A DNA stretch of 64,000 bases from CAZWLD01 sp964634685 (GCA_964634685.1 CAZWLD010000008.1:1-64000), one strand, 5' to 3'. Numbered from the stretch's first letter, positions 26,332 to 35,835 are shown. A program made the numbers and translations. The notes: generated by a model not told the origin, from the letters alone.

Positions 26332-26925
26332 ATTCCCCCGCATTCTTATGATACACTCATAAATCCATATCGTTGTATTTTTAGATTCATTACAAATATT
26401 GTCTAATTCTTCTAAACTGAAATTATCTGCAATTGTTTTTAAATTATTGATATTAGTGTTCTCTTTTCCTAATTCTTTTATTGCTTGAATTACTAAATTG
26501 GTATTATATGAAAATGAATTAGTTTCTTTTAATGAAGCGTGTTTAAATTCAATAGTATTTCCTTCATAATCATATTTTCTATAAGGACCAGAACTAACAT
26601 AAATATATTTAGATGGTATTTGAGTTGAAAGCCCCAAAACATTGAGCGCATAGTTTCCTGTTGGATAAATATTCCAATTAAAATTTCTAGCAATTGCTTT
26701 AGCAATCCCATCTATTGATGGTGGAGTATACATATTAAATGTTTTATTATATTTAGGAATGTCATAAACTCCTCTGATTAATCTTCTAATTACTTTGTCC
26801 TTAGTCATACGTTCCAAAGTTTTTCTTAAGTTATCATAAGATCCTAATTCAATAATATCATTAATTGTAAAAGCATCAATACTTAGTTCTTCAATTTTAT
26901 CAATTATTTTTTCTTGTAATTTCAT
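26329..26925 (-). CDS. DUF6088/AbiEi-type antitoxin
   Basis: 198 residues, apparently intact. The N-terminal winged-helix region has TINDIIELGSYDNLRKTLERM followed by KVIRRLIRGVYDIPKYN, then the conserved IYPTGNYALNVLGLSTQIP. This is the pattern of DUF6088 proteins that act as transcriptional antitoxins in AbiE-like type IV systems. The toxin gene immediately downstream is destroyed, so the antitoxin is orphaned. Its retained frame suggests the toxin loss is recent or that it still has a use, such as protection from a related toxin. Confidence 0.8.
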   Translation of the reverse strand: MKLQEKIIDKIEELSIDAFTINDIIELGSYDNLRKTLERMTKDKVIRRLIRGVYDIPKYNKTFNMYTPPSIDGIAKAIARNFNWNIYPTGNYALNVLGLSTQIPSKYIYVSSGPYRKYDYEGNTIEFKHASLKETNSFSYNTNLVIQAIKELGKENTNINNLKTIADNFSLEELDNICNESKNTTIWIYECIIRMRGN

Positions 26926-26944
26926 TTAAATCATCGCCTTTTTT

Positions 26945-27339
26945 TGTCACAATTATTATATCATTTTTGTGACAAAATATCAATTAAATTTTAATCATTA
27001 TATAATTAGTTTTATTTGAGTTTTCCCTGCAGACCCCATATCAGCTGTATATCAGTTGTGCTCGTTTATAGCATTTTAGGAAAATTCTGTATTGCCATTA
27101 ACACCCAATACTGCTACTAGTATGAACTAGTTACACAAATACTTATTTTTTTAGGATTTTTTATCAATTATATAACCAATTTACATTAACTTCTCTTCTT
27201 CTTTTATTATTGAATTTATTTTATCTTTCTAATCCAATTTCTTTATAAAATTGAATTTACTAGGCCATTAAAACACCTGAATATCCTCTTACAAATATTC
27301 TGAAAAATAACTATTCATTAAAAATAATGTCAAAAAATA
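26945..27339. other. intergenic stretch with no supported gene
   Basis: About 400 bases between divergent antitoxin and SNF2 genes. AT-rich; no repeat, RNA or reading frame stands out apart from the SNF2 promoter at its end. Confidence 0.5.
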
Positions 27340-27348
27340 TGGTATAAT
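27340..27348 (+). promoter_or_regulatory. extended -10 promoter of the SNF2 gene
   Basis: TGG then TATAAT, about 20 bases before the ribosome site. The surrounding block (TGTCAAAAA, ATGG, TA.AATAA) resembles that ahead of the two-component operon. Confidence 0.6.
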
Positions 27349-27368
27349 AAATCGTTGAGGTGATTCAA

Positions 27369-30300
27369 ATGTTCCAATTAACTGAAGAAAATATTGCTAA
27401 ACAAACAAGTATAGCTAATTTTGCGAAAGGAAAAAGATTTTTTCTTAGAAATAAAATTGATTATAATGATATCACTATTACAAAGCAGGAAACTAACAAT
27501 GATATAACCATCTATACTGCCGAAATCGAGGATACTAATTTTACTCATCAGGCTAGCCTTAGAATCCATAAATCCTATGGTATTTTGTATTACGATTGCG
27601 ATTGTGGCGATTTTCAAGGCTTCTATCAAGGTATGTGCCCCCATTTAGTTGCCCTTGCCCTAACAATTGCCGCAAACAAACAAGAAAATCAAGAGGATGA
27701 ATCACCAATTGAAAAGCAAAAACAGCTTGAGGTTATTGCCAACGAACAAAGAAAAACCGAAATTACAAAGGATAAATTAATATTAGATAGTATTATAGCC
27801 AAATATCAAGAGCTTGAAAGATCACCAATCAGAAATGTTCATCTTGAACCCCAAATCAACACTAAGGATAATACCCTTGATTTAAAAATTGGTGTTGATT
27901 ATATGTACACTATTTTTGATATTAATCAGCTTTTATATGCAATAATAAATAACACTGAATTCAGGTACGGCCAAAAGCTTTCCTTTATCCATGAAATCAG
28001 TGCCTTTGATGAGATTAGTCGAAAGCTCATCAATCTTCTTCTAAAAACCACGACCATTCAAGCAACACCCATTCATTATTTACCAATAACAAAATATATG
28101 CTTGAGGAAATTATCAATATCTACCGTGAAACATCAATCAAAATCGATAATAAAAACACCTATCTATCCAATGAAAGCTATGACCTTTCGGTCAAGCTCC
28201 ACAATAATACTCTTGAGCTTGGAATCAATTCCTTTAATATCATCAAGGGCTATACAAATGACTTCATTGTCATTGACAAAAGATTATATAACCTAGATCC
28301 AATCAACCGTGATCTTTATCCGCTAATTGATTATCTTATCGAACATAAAAAGCTATCGATTGCTAATACTTTAAATGAATTCCTTGAAAATCTCTACCCA
28401 AGGCTTTACGATAAAATTGATGTTGATCAGGAATTCAAAGATAATCACCCTATTGTTAAGTTGATTATTGACTCCTATATAGATTACGAAAATGGCGTCA
28501 TAACAATAAATCCTCAATATGAAGCCATAAACATCAATTTAGGAAATGCCATTTATGACCAAAAAAAGAAACAATCCTATTTTGATGAATTAAAAGCCTT
28601 AGGCTTCTATCAAAAGGATGACACTTATCAAATTGACAATCCTGAGGCTATCACCAATTTTTTAAGTCAAAATCTTGAAAACCTAAAAAGCTATGGTGCT
28701 GTTTACATTAGTGACAGTCTTAAAAATGTAAACATTAATCAAATCAAGCCAAATGTAAATGTATCATATAATGTCAATATGCTAAGTGTCTGCTTCGAGG
28801 ACTTTAATTACACCAATGATGAACTATATGAAATATATAAAGCCTACGCCAACCAAAAGCGTTTTGTCATCTTAAATAATAACACCATTGCCAAAATTGA
28901 TGAGGATTTTCACAGTGTTTATCGTTTAATCAAGGATTTCGATTTAGATCCAAGAAATCTAAATCAAAAACAAGAGGTTCCTCTTTATCTAGCGATGAAA
29001 AGCGAAGAAAACGAATATATTCATTATAACTCCGACCTCAAAAAAATGTTTGCAGACTTAATAAACTACAAAAACAGTGAATACGAACCTAATGAACAAT
29101 TCAAAAACATTTTAAGACCATATCAAAGAGAAGGCTTTAAATGGCTAAAAAGCTTAGGAAAATATGGATTTGGCGGAATCCTTGCTGATGATATGGGCCT
29201 AGGAAAAACCATTCAAATCATTTCCCTTATTGATAATGATGATAGTCAAAAATCAAGTCTTATCATCTGTCCAACCAGTCTAACCTACAACTGGAAAAAC
29301 GAAATAAATAAATGGGCTCCATCTATCAATGTCAAAATTATTAGTGGTTCCGCAAGCTATCGCTATAATATTATTACCAATATGCCTGAGGGAAAAACTG
29401 TCTATATCACTTCTTATGATTCTCTTCGAAGGGATATTGAATTCTATCAAAATACCTTCCGTTTTATCATCATTGATGAAGCCCAATACATCAAAAACTA
29501 TTTCACCCAAAAGGCCCAAGCAGTAAAAAGCCTAAAGGGAGAACTAAAATATGCATTAACTGGAACCCCAATTGAAAATTCCCTTTTAGACCTTTGGAGT
29601 ATTTTTGATTTCCTAATGCCAAATTATTTAGGAACCTTCAATGATTTTAGATCCCGCTATGCCTCTTCAATCGAGGACAAATCCCTTTACGCCCTTTCCA
29701 AAAAAATCCAACCCTTTGTCCTAAGACGAACGAAAAAGGATGTTTTGAAGGACCTTCCTGATAAATTTGAAATCATCAGAGTTGCCCAAATGCATCCTGA
29801 GCAAAGAAAACTTTACGAATCCTTTTTATTAAAAACAAAGGATGCTCTATTAAAGGTTGATAATAAAATCAGTATTCTCGCAATGCTTACAAAGCTTCGC
29901 CAGCTTTGTGTTGACCCCCGTTTATGTACAAACAATTATGTTGGCCGAAGCAGCAAGCTTGATTTGTGCCTTGAGATTATTGATGAAGCCATCAGAGATA
30001 ATCATCGAATCCTTGTTTTTTCGCAATTTAAGAGCCTTTTCCCTTTCCTTGAAGAAAGATTAAAGGAAAAGAATATTCTCTTCTTAGAATTAACAGGAGA
30101 CACACCAAACAAAAATCGATTATCACTAGTTGAAAGCTTTAACAATAACGATAACATCAAGGTCTTCTTAATATCCTTAAAGGCGGGAGGAACCGGATTA
30201 AATCTAACAGGTGCCGATACTGTCATTCATTTTGATCCTTGGTGGAATCTATCAACAGAAAACCAAGCCACCGACCGAGCTCACCGCATTGGCCAAACCA

Positions 30301-30458
30301 AAATTGTTCAGGTTAATAAGCTCATCTGCGAGGACTCAATTGAAGAAAAGGTCATTGAACTTCAAAATATTAAAAAGGAATTATCTGATCGCATCATTTC
30401 TGATGATGATTCAATTGGTAAATTAACCGAAAAGGACATCCAGTTTTTATTATCGTAA
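27369..30458 (+). CDS. SNF2-family helicase with SWIM zinc finger
   Basis: 1029 residues from the ATG at 27369, five bases after GAGGTGA. The N-terminal SWIM finger has Cys77, Cys79, Cys90 and His92. A long middle region of bacterial SNF2 type follows. The C-terminal ATPase motor has motif I DDMGLGKTIQ, motif II IIDEAQYIKN, motif III LTGTPIENS and motif VI QATDRAHRIGQT. Such proteins (HepA/RapA-like) move along duplex DNA or remodel protein-DNA complexes; the bacterial role is poorly known. Intact and monocistronic, between an antitoxin locus and glutamine synthetase. Confidence 0.9.
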   Translation: MFQLTEENIAKQTSIANFAKGKRFFLRNKIDYNDITITKQETNNDITIYTAEIEDTNFTHQASLRIHKSYGILYYDCDCGDFQGFYQGMCPHLVALALTIAANKQENQEDESPIEKQKQLEVIANEQRKTEITKDKLILDSIIAKYQELERSPIRNVHLEPQINTKDNTLDLKIGVDYMYTIFDINQLLYAIINNTEFRYGQKLSFIHEISAFDEISRKLINLLLKTTTIQATPIHYLPITKYMLEEIINIYRETSIKIDNKNTYLSNESYDLSVKLHNNTLELGINSFNIIKGYTNDFIVIDKRLYNLDPINRDLYPLIDYLIEHKKLSIANTLNEFLENLYPRLYDKIDVDQEFKDNHPIVKLIIDSYIDYENGVITINPQYEAININLGNAIYDQKKKQSYFDELKALGFYQKDDTYQIDNPEAITNFLSQNLENLKSYGAVYISDSLKNVNINQIKPNVNVSYNVNMLSVCFEDFNYTNDELYEIYKAYANQKRFVILNNNTIAKIDEDFHSVYRLIKDFDLDPRNLNQKQEVPLYLAMKSEENEYIHYNSDLKKMFADLINYKNSEYEPNEQFKNILRPYQREGFKWLKSLGKYGFGGILADDMGLGKTIQIISLIDNDDSQKSSLIICPTSLTYNWKNEINKWAPSINVKIISGSASYRYNIITNMPEGKTVYITSYDSLRRDIEFYQNTFRFIIIDEAQYIKNYFTQKAQAVKSLKGELKYALTGTPIENSLLDLWSIFDFLMPNYLGTFNDFRSRYASSIEDKSLYALSKKIQPFVLRRTKKDVLKDLPDKFEIIRVAQMHPEQRKLYESFLLKTKDALLKVDNKISILAMLTKLRQLCVDPRLCTNNYVGRSSKLDLCLEIIDEAIRDNHRILVFSQFKSLFPFLEERLKEKNILFLELTGDTPNKNRLSLVESFNNNDNIKVFLISLKAGGTGLNLTGADTVIHFDPWWNLSTENQATDRAHRIGQTKIVQVNKLICEDSIEEKVIELQNIKKELSDRIISDDDSIGKLTEKDIQFLLS

Positions 30459-30461
30459 CGG

Positions 30462-30476
30462 TTACAATTATTGTAA
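30462..30476. promoter_or_regulatory. 15-bp perfect palindrome upstream of glutamine synthetase
   Basis: TTACAATTATTGTAA, centred about 33 bases before the -10 of the glutamine synthetase gene, so it would overlap or lie just above the -35 region. Candidate operator; not the GlnR/TnrA consensus I remember. Confidence 0.4.
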
Positions 30477-30498
30477 ATACCAAATAATTTAAAATCTG

Positions 30499-30507
30499 TG
30501 TTATAAT
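30499..30507 (+). promoter_or_regulatory. extended -10 promoter of glutamine synthetase
   Basis: TGT then TATAAT; GAGGA lies near the start at 30540. Confidence 0.6.
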
Positions 30508-30539
30508 GAAATAAAATTATGAAATGAGGATAAATCAAT

Positions 30540-32645
30540 ATGGCAAATGATGTTGTTACTGCAATTTTTGGAAAAGATGTATTTAACGATGAAGCTATGA
30601 AGCAATACCTTCCGAAGGGAACCTATGAAACATTGATGAAGATCATTGAGGATGAGGCTGAGCTCGATCCAATTACCGCTGGTGTCGTTGCCCATGGAAT
30701 GAAGGAATGGGCCTTAGAGCGTGGCGCAACCCACTTCACTCACTGGTTCCAGCCGATGACAGATATCACAGCCGAAAAGCATGATTCTTTCATTCGCCCG
30801 GCCGAAAAGGGACGTGTCATCATGGAATTTTCTGGAAAAGAATTGATCAAAGGTGAATCTGACGCCTCTTCTTTCCCATCAGGTGGCTTAAGAGCTGTTT
30901 TTGAAGCCCGTGGCTATACAGCCTGGGATTGTACTAGTCCCGCTTTTTTAAAGGAGGATGGAGCTGGAGTTACTCTTTGCATACCAACTGTCTTCTGCTC
31001 ATATTCAGGTGAAGCTTTAGATAAAAAAACACCACTTCTCCGTTCATTAGAGGCTATAAACAAGCAAGTCTTAAGAGCGCTAAAGCTTTTTGGACATAAT
31101 GACGTTAAGAAGGTAACATGCTCAGTTGGACCAGAACAAGAATATTTCCTTGTCAATCACGATTCTTTTATGAAGCGTGAGGATCTTGTCTTTACCGGAA
31201 GAACCTTATTTGGAGCTATGCCTCCAAAGGGTCAAGAGCTCGATGATCACTACTTTGGAACCTTAAAGGAACGCGTATCTTCTTATATGAAGGAGCTCAA
31301 TCAAGAGCTTTGGAAGTTAGGAATCCTAACTAAAACTCAACACAATGAGGCCGCACCAGCTCAGCATGAAAATGCCCCAATCTATTCCCAAGCTAACATT
31401 TCAACTGACCATAATCAATTAACAATGGAGATTATGAAAAAGGTTGCGAAACGCCATGGCTTAGAATGTCTTCTTCATGAAAAGCCATTTATGGGCGTTA
31501 ATGGCTCCGGTAAACATAACAACTGGTCAATTTGTACCGATACCAACAAAAACCTTTTTGACCCCGGAAAAACACCTCACGAAAATTTACAATTCCTTTT
31601 CTTCTTGAGTGCTGTCATCAAGGCCGTTGATGAAAATGCCTTACTTCTCCGCTTATCCGCATCAAATCCAGGAAATGATCATCGTCTTGGTGGTCATGAG
31701 GCTCCACCAGCCATTGTTTCCATTTTCCTTGGTGATCAGTTAGAAGATATTGTTAATCAAATTATTGAAAATGGTGTTGCCAAAACCTCCAAGCAAGGAG
31801 GAACACTTAATACTGGTGTTCATTCACTTCCTAAAATCTTCAAGGATGCGACTGACCGCAACCGAACATCACCATTTGCCTTTACTGGAAATAAATTTGA
31901 ATTCCGAATGGTTGCGTCTTCTGTTTCAATCGCGACATGCAACACTGTAATTAATACGATTGTCGCTGATGCGATTGAAGAAATGACCGAGAAGCTTGAG
32001 GATGCCAAGGATTTCGATAGCGCCGTTCGCGAATTAATTCAAGAAACTCTAAAAAAACATTCTCGCGTTATTTTTGGTGGAAATGGATATTCTAAGGAAT
32101 GGCAAGAGGAAGCAAAAAAACGAGGACTTCCTAATGCTAAATCCTTTGTCGATGCTATCGAATCTCTAACCTCTAATAAAACCATTGAAATTTTTAGACG
32201 TCAAAACGTTTTATCTAAGATTGAGTTAGAATCGCGTAGTGAAATTCATTATGAAGCCTATGCTAAGGTTACGAACATCGAGGCCAAAACAATGATTGAT
32301 ATGTTTAATCGTCAATATCAGCCTGCCATTATTTCTTATATAACCACCTTGGCCGATTCCGTCAATAAGGTTAAGAAATGTGGAATTGATTCAACTGTTC
32401 AAGAAAAGCTATTAGAAAGATGTACTGATCTATTAAATAAAGCAGCCAAAGCAAACGAAGAATTAAATAGCTTAGTTGATGAAGCCAAAGCCATTAACAA
32501 CCTTCAAGAAAAAGCATTCTTCTTCAATCGTAAGGTTGTCCAAAAAATGGAGGAATTACGTAATCCTGTCGATAAACTAGAGGAAATCGTCGACAAAAAG
32601 ATTTGGCCAGTTCCAACCTATCGTGAGCTATTATTTGAGGTATAA
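30540..32645 (+). CDS. glnN: type III glutamine synthetase
   Basis: 701 residues, the size of the GSIII class and much longer than GSI (about 440-470). Class motifs include AAPAQHENAPIY, MGVNGSGKHNNWS and GGHEAPPAI. It makes glutamine from glutamate, ammonia and ATP; glutamine is the amide donor for PurF, PurL and GuaA in this window. It is monocistronic with a good terminator. The palindrome ahead of its promoter suggests local regulation. Confidence 0.95.
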   Translation: MANDVVTAIFGKDVFNDEAMKQYLPKGTYETLMKIIEDEAELDPITAGVVAHGMKEWALERGATHFTHWFQPMTDITAEKHDSFIRPAEKGRVIMEFSGKELIKGESDASSFPSGGLRAVFEARGYTAWDCTSPAFLKEDGAGVTLCIPTVFCSYSGEALDKKTPLLRSLEAINKQVLRALKLFGHNDVKKVTCSVGPEQEYFLVNHDSFMKREDLVFTGRTLFGAMPPKGQELDDHYFGTLKERVSSYMKELNQELWKLGILTKTQHNEAAPAQHENAPIYSQANISTDHNQLTMEIMKKVAKRHGLECLLHEKPFMGVNGSGKHNNWSICTDTNKNLFDPGKTPHENLQFLFFLSAVIKAVDENALLLRLSASNPGNDHRLGGHEAPPAIVSIFLGDQLEDIVNQIIENGVAKTSKQGGTLNTGVHSLPKIFKDATDRNRTSPFAFTGNKFEFRMVASSVSIATCNTVINTIVADAIEEMTEKLEDAKDFDSAVRELIQETLKKHSRVIFGGNGYSKEWQEEAKKRGLPNAKSFVDAIESLTSNKTIEIFRRQNVLSKIELESRSEIHYEAYAKVTNIEAKTMIDMFNRQYQPAIISYITTLADSVNKVKKCGIDSTVQEKLLERCTDLLNKAAKANEELNSLVDEAKAINNLQEKAFFFNRKVVQKMEELRNPVDKLEEIVDKKIWPVPTYRELLFEV

Positions 32646-32650
32646 TCAAA

Positions 32651-32686
32651 AGACCAATTTGAGCAAATTCAAATTGGTTTTTTTTC
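32651..32686 (+). terminator. terminator after glutamine synthetase
   Basis: Arms accaatttg and caaattggt (32653-32661, 32670-32678), then eight or more Ts. Confidence 0.85.
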
Positions 32687-32687
32687 A

Positions 32688-32711
32688 TAAAAAAAAGAGC
32701 CCAAAGGCTCA
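32688..32711 (-). terminator. terminator after yebC
   Basis: Arms gagcc/ggctc (32697-32701, 32706-32710) with eight Ts on the minus strand; back to back with the glutamine synthetase terminator. Confidence 0.8.
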
Positions 32712-32718
32712 ATTAAAA

Positions 32719-33459
32719 TTATTCCTCGTCTTCTTCAACAACTGGTAATTTTACATTGTGGTAAACATCTTGAACATCTTCATCTTCATCAAGAGCAGCT
32801 AAGAATCTTTGGAATTTAGCTAATTCGTCTCCTTCTAATTCAGTGTATTCAAGAGGTAACCAAGTAATTTCGTCTAAACCAAATGTGATATCAGGATTAG
32901 CATCTGTTAAAGCTGTTCGAATTTTGCTGTATTCTGATGTTGGAGCATAAACAGTTACTGTTCCATCCTCATATTCAACGTCATCAACTTCACAATCAGC
33001 CATTAGTAATAAATCTAAAACCTCTTCATCAGTCATTCCTTCAAAAGAAAAGATAGCTTGGTTTTTGAATTGATGAGCAACACTACCACTAACACCTAAT
33101 TTAGAACCAGTTTTATTGAAAATTGTACGAACATTAGAATATGTTCTATTAATATTATCTGTTAAACATTCAACAATAACAACTGAATTTCCTTGGCTAA
33201 ATCCTTCATAACGAACTTCTTCATATGCTTCGCCAGTGCCACCTTTAGCTTTATCAATAGCACGTTTAATTACATCAGCAGGTACTTGTTCTTTTTTAGC
33301 TTTTGCAATCTTTGCACGTAAAGCTAAGTTAGCATCAGGATCAGGCACACCACTCTTTGCGGCCATATAAATTTCTTTGGCATGTTTGTTATAAGTCTTT
33401 GATTTGGCAGCTGCAGTTTTTGCCATTGATGCTGCACGAACTTCGTGGGCTCTTCCCAT
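32719..33459 (-). CDS. YebC/PmpR-family protein (translation or transcription factor)
   Basis: 246 residues, full length. The N-terminus MGRAHEVRAASMAKTAAAKS and the YEGFSQGNSVVIVECLTDN segment are hallmarks of YebC/TACO1. Members have been described both as DNA-binding regulators and as ribosome-associated factors easing translation of proline-rich stretches; the sequence does not decide. Acidic C-terminal tail. Single-gene transcript with its own terminator. Confidence 0.92.
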   Translation of the reverse strand: MGRAHEVRAASMAKTAAAKSKTYNKHAKEIYMAAKSGVPDPDANLALRAKIAKAKKEQVPADVIKRAIDKAKGGTGEAYEEVRYEGFSQGNSVVIVECLTDNINRTYSNVRTIFNKTGSKLGVSGSVAHQFKNQAIFSFEGMTDEEVLDLLLMADCEVDDVEYEDGTVTVYAPTSEYSKIRTALTDANPDITFGLDEITWLPLEYTELEGDELAKFQRFLAALDEDEDVQDVYHNVKLPVVEEDEE

Positions 33460-33636
33460 AAAAATAACTTCCCTTCTATATTTATAAAACTTACGTAAAT
33501 ATTATAAATACTTTTTGTATAATTATCAAGAAAAAAATGCTTTTCACAGTCGATTTCTTGATAGATTTATTTACAAAAGTAAGCTTTATAACCGTATAAA
33601 TCATCACCATCGACGTTTTTTCACCACTTGAATCAG

Positions 33637-33671
33637 CAAAAAAGACCATCTCAAAGAAAATCGGGATGGTC
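33637..33671 (-). terminator. terminator after the HTH-ATPase gene
   Basis: Arms gaccatc (33644-33650) and gatggtc (33665-33671), T-run on the minus strand, about 60 bases past the stop. Confidence 0.75.
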
Positions 33672-33732
33672 AACTTTTATATATCATCCGCAAATGAGTA
33701 TCGTGCAGCCCATTTTAATGATATTCAATCTT

Positions 33733-35574
33733 TTACTCCGCTTTATCGGTTTTCACAACGGCTCGTTTTCCACAAAAAGCAATTCCTATCTTAACGATAT
33801 TCAAGATACCGTCATCTCTCATCTGGGAATCATACTTCTTTTCTTCAATTTGCATTAAAGCTTTTTGTGCCAAATCATCCAAGTTTTCCACATCCGCTTT
33901 AGTATGCTTGAACTCAAAAATAAATCCTGGTATATCTTTGATGTCAGGATAAAGCTGAATGTCAAATCTACCATAGCCAGATTCTCGATTAGAGATCACT
34001 TTATAACGATTACTTACAACAGCGCACAACCCAAGCATCATACCATGATAAAACCCTTCATTGGCCCCATCAAAGGAAGATATAGTATTCAACAAATACT
34101 TTTCCAATATTACTTGTAACTGCCGTGCATCGTTTTTGAATATAGCTTGTTGAATTTCAATCGCTACATTCTCTTTCCCCGTTTTTGCCAACACTTCCTT
34201 CGCATATACAAAAGCAATTTCTTTATTAGGAATCGCCACATCACACATATAGCTTCCATCATTCTGTGGATAAATACTTGCCACCTTTAAATAACCTGCA
34301 ACCAATAAAAAGCTATAGATGCTATACGGGTTATTATTAACTTCTGGATAAATAACGCTTGTATCTATATATGTTGGAATTCTTTCACCTATTAAAAGTT
34401 TATGTAGATTCTCAGCTATCTCTGGTGTTGCCGAGACAATAATCTCTCCGATAATATCATTACTTCCTGTGGATTGCCAAAATGCCTTAGGGAAACAATT
34501 ATCGGAAATATAATTGATGACAGACCACGGATTAAATATTTCCGTGTTTCCAAATAAATAGCCATCATACCAAGTACACACTTCTTCATATTTTTCAGCC
34601 ACACCATAATATAGAAGCATATCTTTCACTTCATCTTTTGTAAATCCAAAGTACTGGCTGTAGCTTTGATCTAAAATAGAATTAATCTTTAGGTTGTTTA
34701 AACCGCTGAAAATACTTTCCTTTGCGACTCTCAAAATACCTGTTAAAAATCCATATGCTAGATTAGAATTATCCTTTAAACCGCCGGAAAAGAAAGCTCT
34801 CATAAAATCAACAATTTCATTGTAAAACCTGCAAGTATGACCTTGTTGAATAGGCGTATCGTATTCATCAATGATAATAATGCATTCTTTATTATAATGT
34901 TTATACAAAAATAGAGATAACATCTGCAAAGACATCTGATACTCCACCATAGAACCTTGTCCCTTGGCTAGTGCAATATATTGTTCCCTTTCATAAACTG
35001 TTAATTTATCGCTATTTTCCAATTCGTTATGACGAGCAAACTCCATCGCAATCAACATCACAATTTTTTGATAAGTATCATCCCATGTTGCACATTTAAT
35101 ATCCTTAAAAGTTAAGAAAATTACTGGAAATTGCCCTTGATAAGAAATATATTCTTTCCCACAAGTCCAAATATTTTTATCTTTAAAATAAAGCGATGTA
35201 TCTTCATCCGTTTTCTCAAAAAAAACGCGAAGCATATCCATTGTCAAAGTTTTACCAAATCGACGAGGTCTTGTAAATAACGATACCTGCGGTTTACTGT
35301 CAAGAAACTCTTTAATAAGCAATGTTTTATCTACGTAATAATATTCTGTGGTCGCCTTTTTATAATCAGAAATACCTATAGGCAAAGGCTTCTTTTTTGC
35401 CATCAAATTCGTTTTCTCAATTCCACGAATAGGACATAGAGCATCAGCAGGAATCAACCAAGAACGCCCCTCTTTTTTTGCACCCTCAATTGCCTTATTC
35501 TTGCAAAGCTGTTGAACTCTTCGCGAGGATATACCCCATTTTTTCCCTGCAACTATACAATCAATATATTCCAT
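33733..35574 (-). CDS. HTH + AAA-ATPase-like + PD-(D/E)XK nuclease-like protein
   Basis: 613 residues. Residues 1-50 form a MerR/excisionase-type helix-turn-helix (KKWGISSRRVQQLCKN, then WLIPADA). The AAA-ATPase_like domain follows with IGISDYKKATTEYYYVDKT and Walker A RPRRFGKT at 102-109, and Walker B IIIIDEYDTP. The C-terminus has a nuclease-like GRFDIQL...FEFKHTK signature. ATPase families of this kind are abundant in gut bacteria and of unknown function. The gene has a consensus promoter and a phased repeat array just upstream, suggesting its own HTH regulates it. Confidence 0.88.
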   Translation of the reverse strand: MEYIDCIVAGKKWGISSRRVQQLCKNKAIEGAKKEGRSWLIPADALCPIRGIEKTNLMAKKKPLPIGISDYKKATTEYYYVDKTLLIKEFLDSKPQVSLFTRPRRFGKTLTMDMLRVFFEKTDEDTSLYFKDKNIWTCGKEYISYQGQFPVIFLTFKDIKCATWDDTYQKIVMLIAMEFARHNELENSDKLTVYEREQYIALAKGQGSMVEYQMSLQMLSLFLYKHYNKECIIIIDEYDTPIQQGHTCRFYNEIVDFMRAFFSGGLKDNSNLAYGFLTGILRVAKESIFSGLNNLKINSILDQSYSQYFGFTKDEVKDMLLYYGVAEKYEEVCTWYDGYLFGNTEIFNPWSVINYISDNCFPKAFWQSTGSNDIIGEIIVSATPEIAENLHKLLIGERIPTYIDTSVIYPEVNNNPYSIYSFLLVAGYLKVASIYPQNDGSYMCDVAIPNKEIAFVYAKEVLAKTGKENVAIEIQQAIFKNDARQLQVILEKYLLNTISSFDGANEGFYHGMMLGLCAVVSNRYKVISNRESGYGRFDIQLYPDIKDIPGFIFEFKHTKADVENLDDLAQKALMQIEEKKYDSQMRDDGILNIVKIGIAFCGKRAVVKTDKAE

Positions 35575-35605
35575 ATTGCTAGCTCCTTTCCTTAGATTTA
35601 TGATA

Positions 35606-35634
35606 ATTATAGCATATTAAACGAAATATGTCAA
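35606..35634 (-). promoter_or_regulatory. perfect consensus sigma-A promoter of the HTH-ATPase gene
   Basis: Minus strand TTGACA (35634-35629), exactly 17 bp, TATAAT (35611-35606). The spacer contains an inverted copy of the TTTCGY repeat element (35620-35627). Confidence 0.85.
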
Positions 35635-35638
35635 ATTT

Positions 35639-35702
35639 ATTTCGCAAAAGTTTCGCTTGAAATTTCGTTTGATTTCGCTAAATTTCGTTTTAAATTTCGC
35701 TT
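35639..35702. repeat. six phased TTTCGY repeats upstream of the HTH-ATPase promoter
   Basis: Copies of (A/G)TTTCG(C/T) begin at 35639, 35650, 35662, 35672, 35682 and 35694, 10 to 12 bases apart and so on nearly the same DNA face. The C/T alternates in the last four. A seventh, inverted copy lies in the promoter spacer. This looks like an operator array. Confidence 0.8.
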
Positions 35703-35835
35703 AGTCGCGTAAGTAATGCAATAAAGAACTATTTATCTATCTCAAATCCATTAATTGAAAGGTATAATAACATTCCACTAATACCAATTTTATATAAAGC
35801 ATAAGATAATTTTATCAAAAAGATAGGTATAAAAC
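35703..35835. other. spacer between the repeat array and the orphan antitoxin promoter
   Basis: No gene or further repeat seen. Confidence 0.4.

Noticed and set aside
28853..28869. AAAGCGTTT match inside the SNF2 gene
   Set aside because: Within coding sequence and far from any promoter; taken as chance.
33491..33673. Minus-strand 60-codon frame between yebC and the HTH-ATPase
   Set aside because: Low-complexity hydrophobic residues, no family resemblance, and it overlaps the ATPase terminator.
35639..35702. Reading the TTTCGY array as a replication-origin iteron set
   Set aside because: Too short a unit, no replication initiator nearby, and directly adjacent to a consensus promoter; an operator is the simpler reading.
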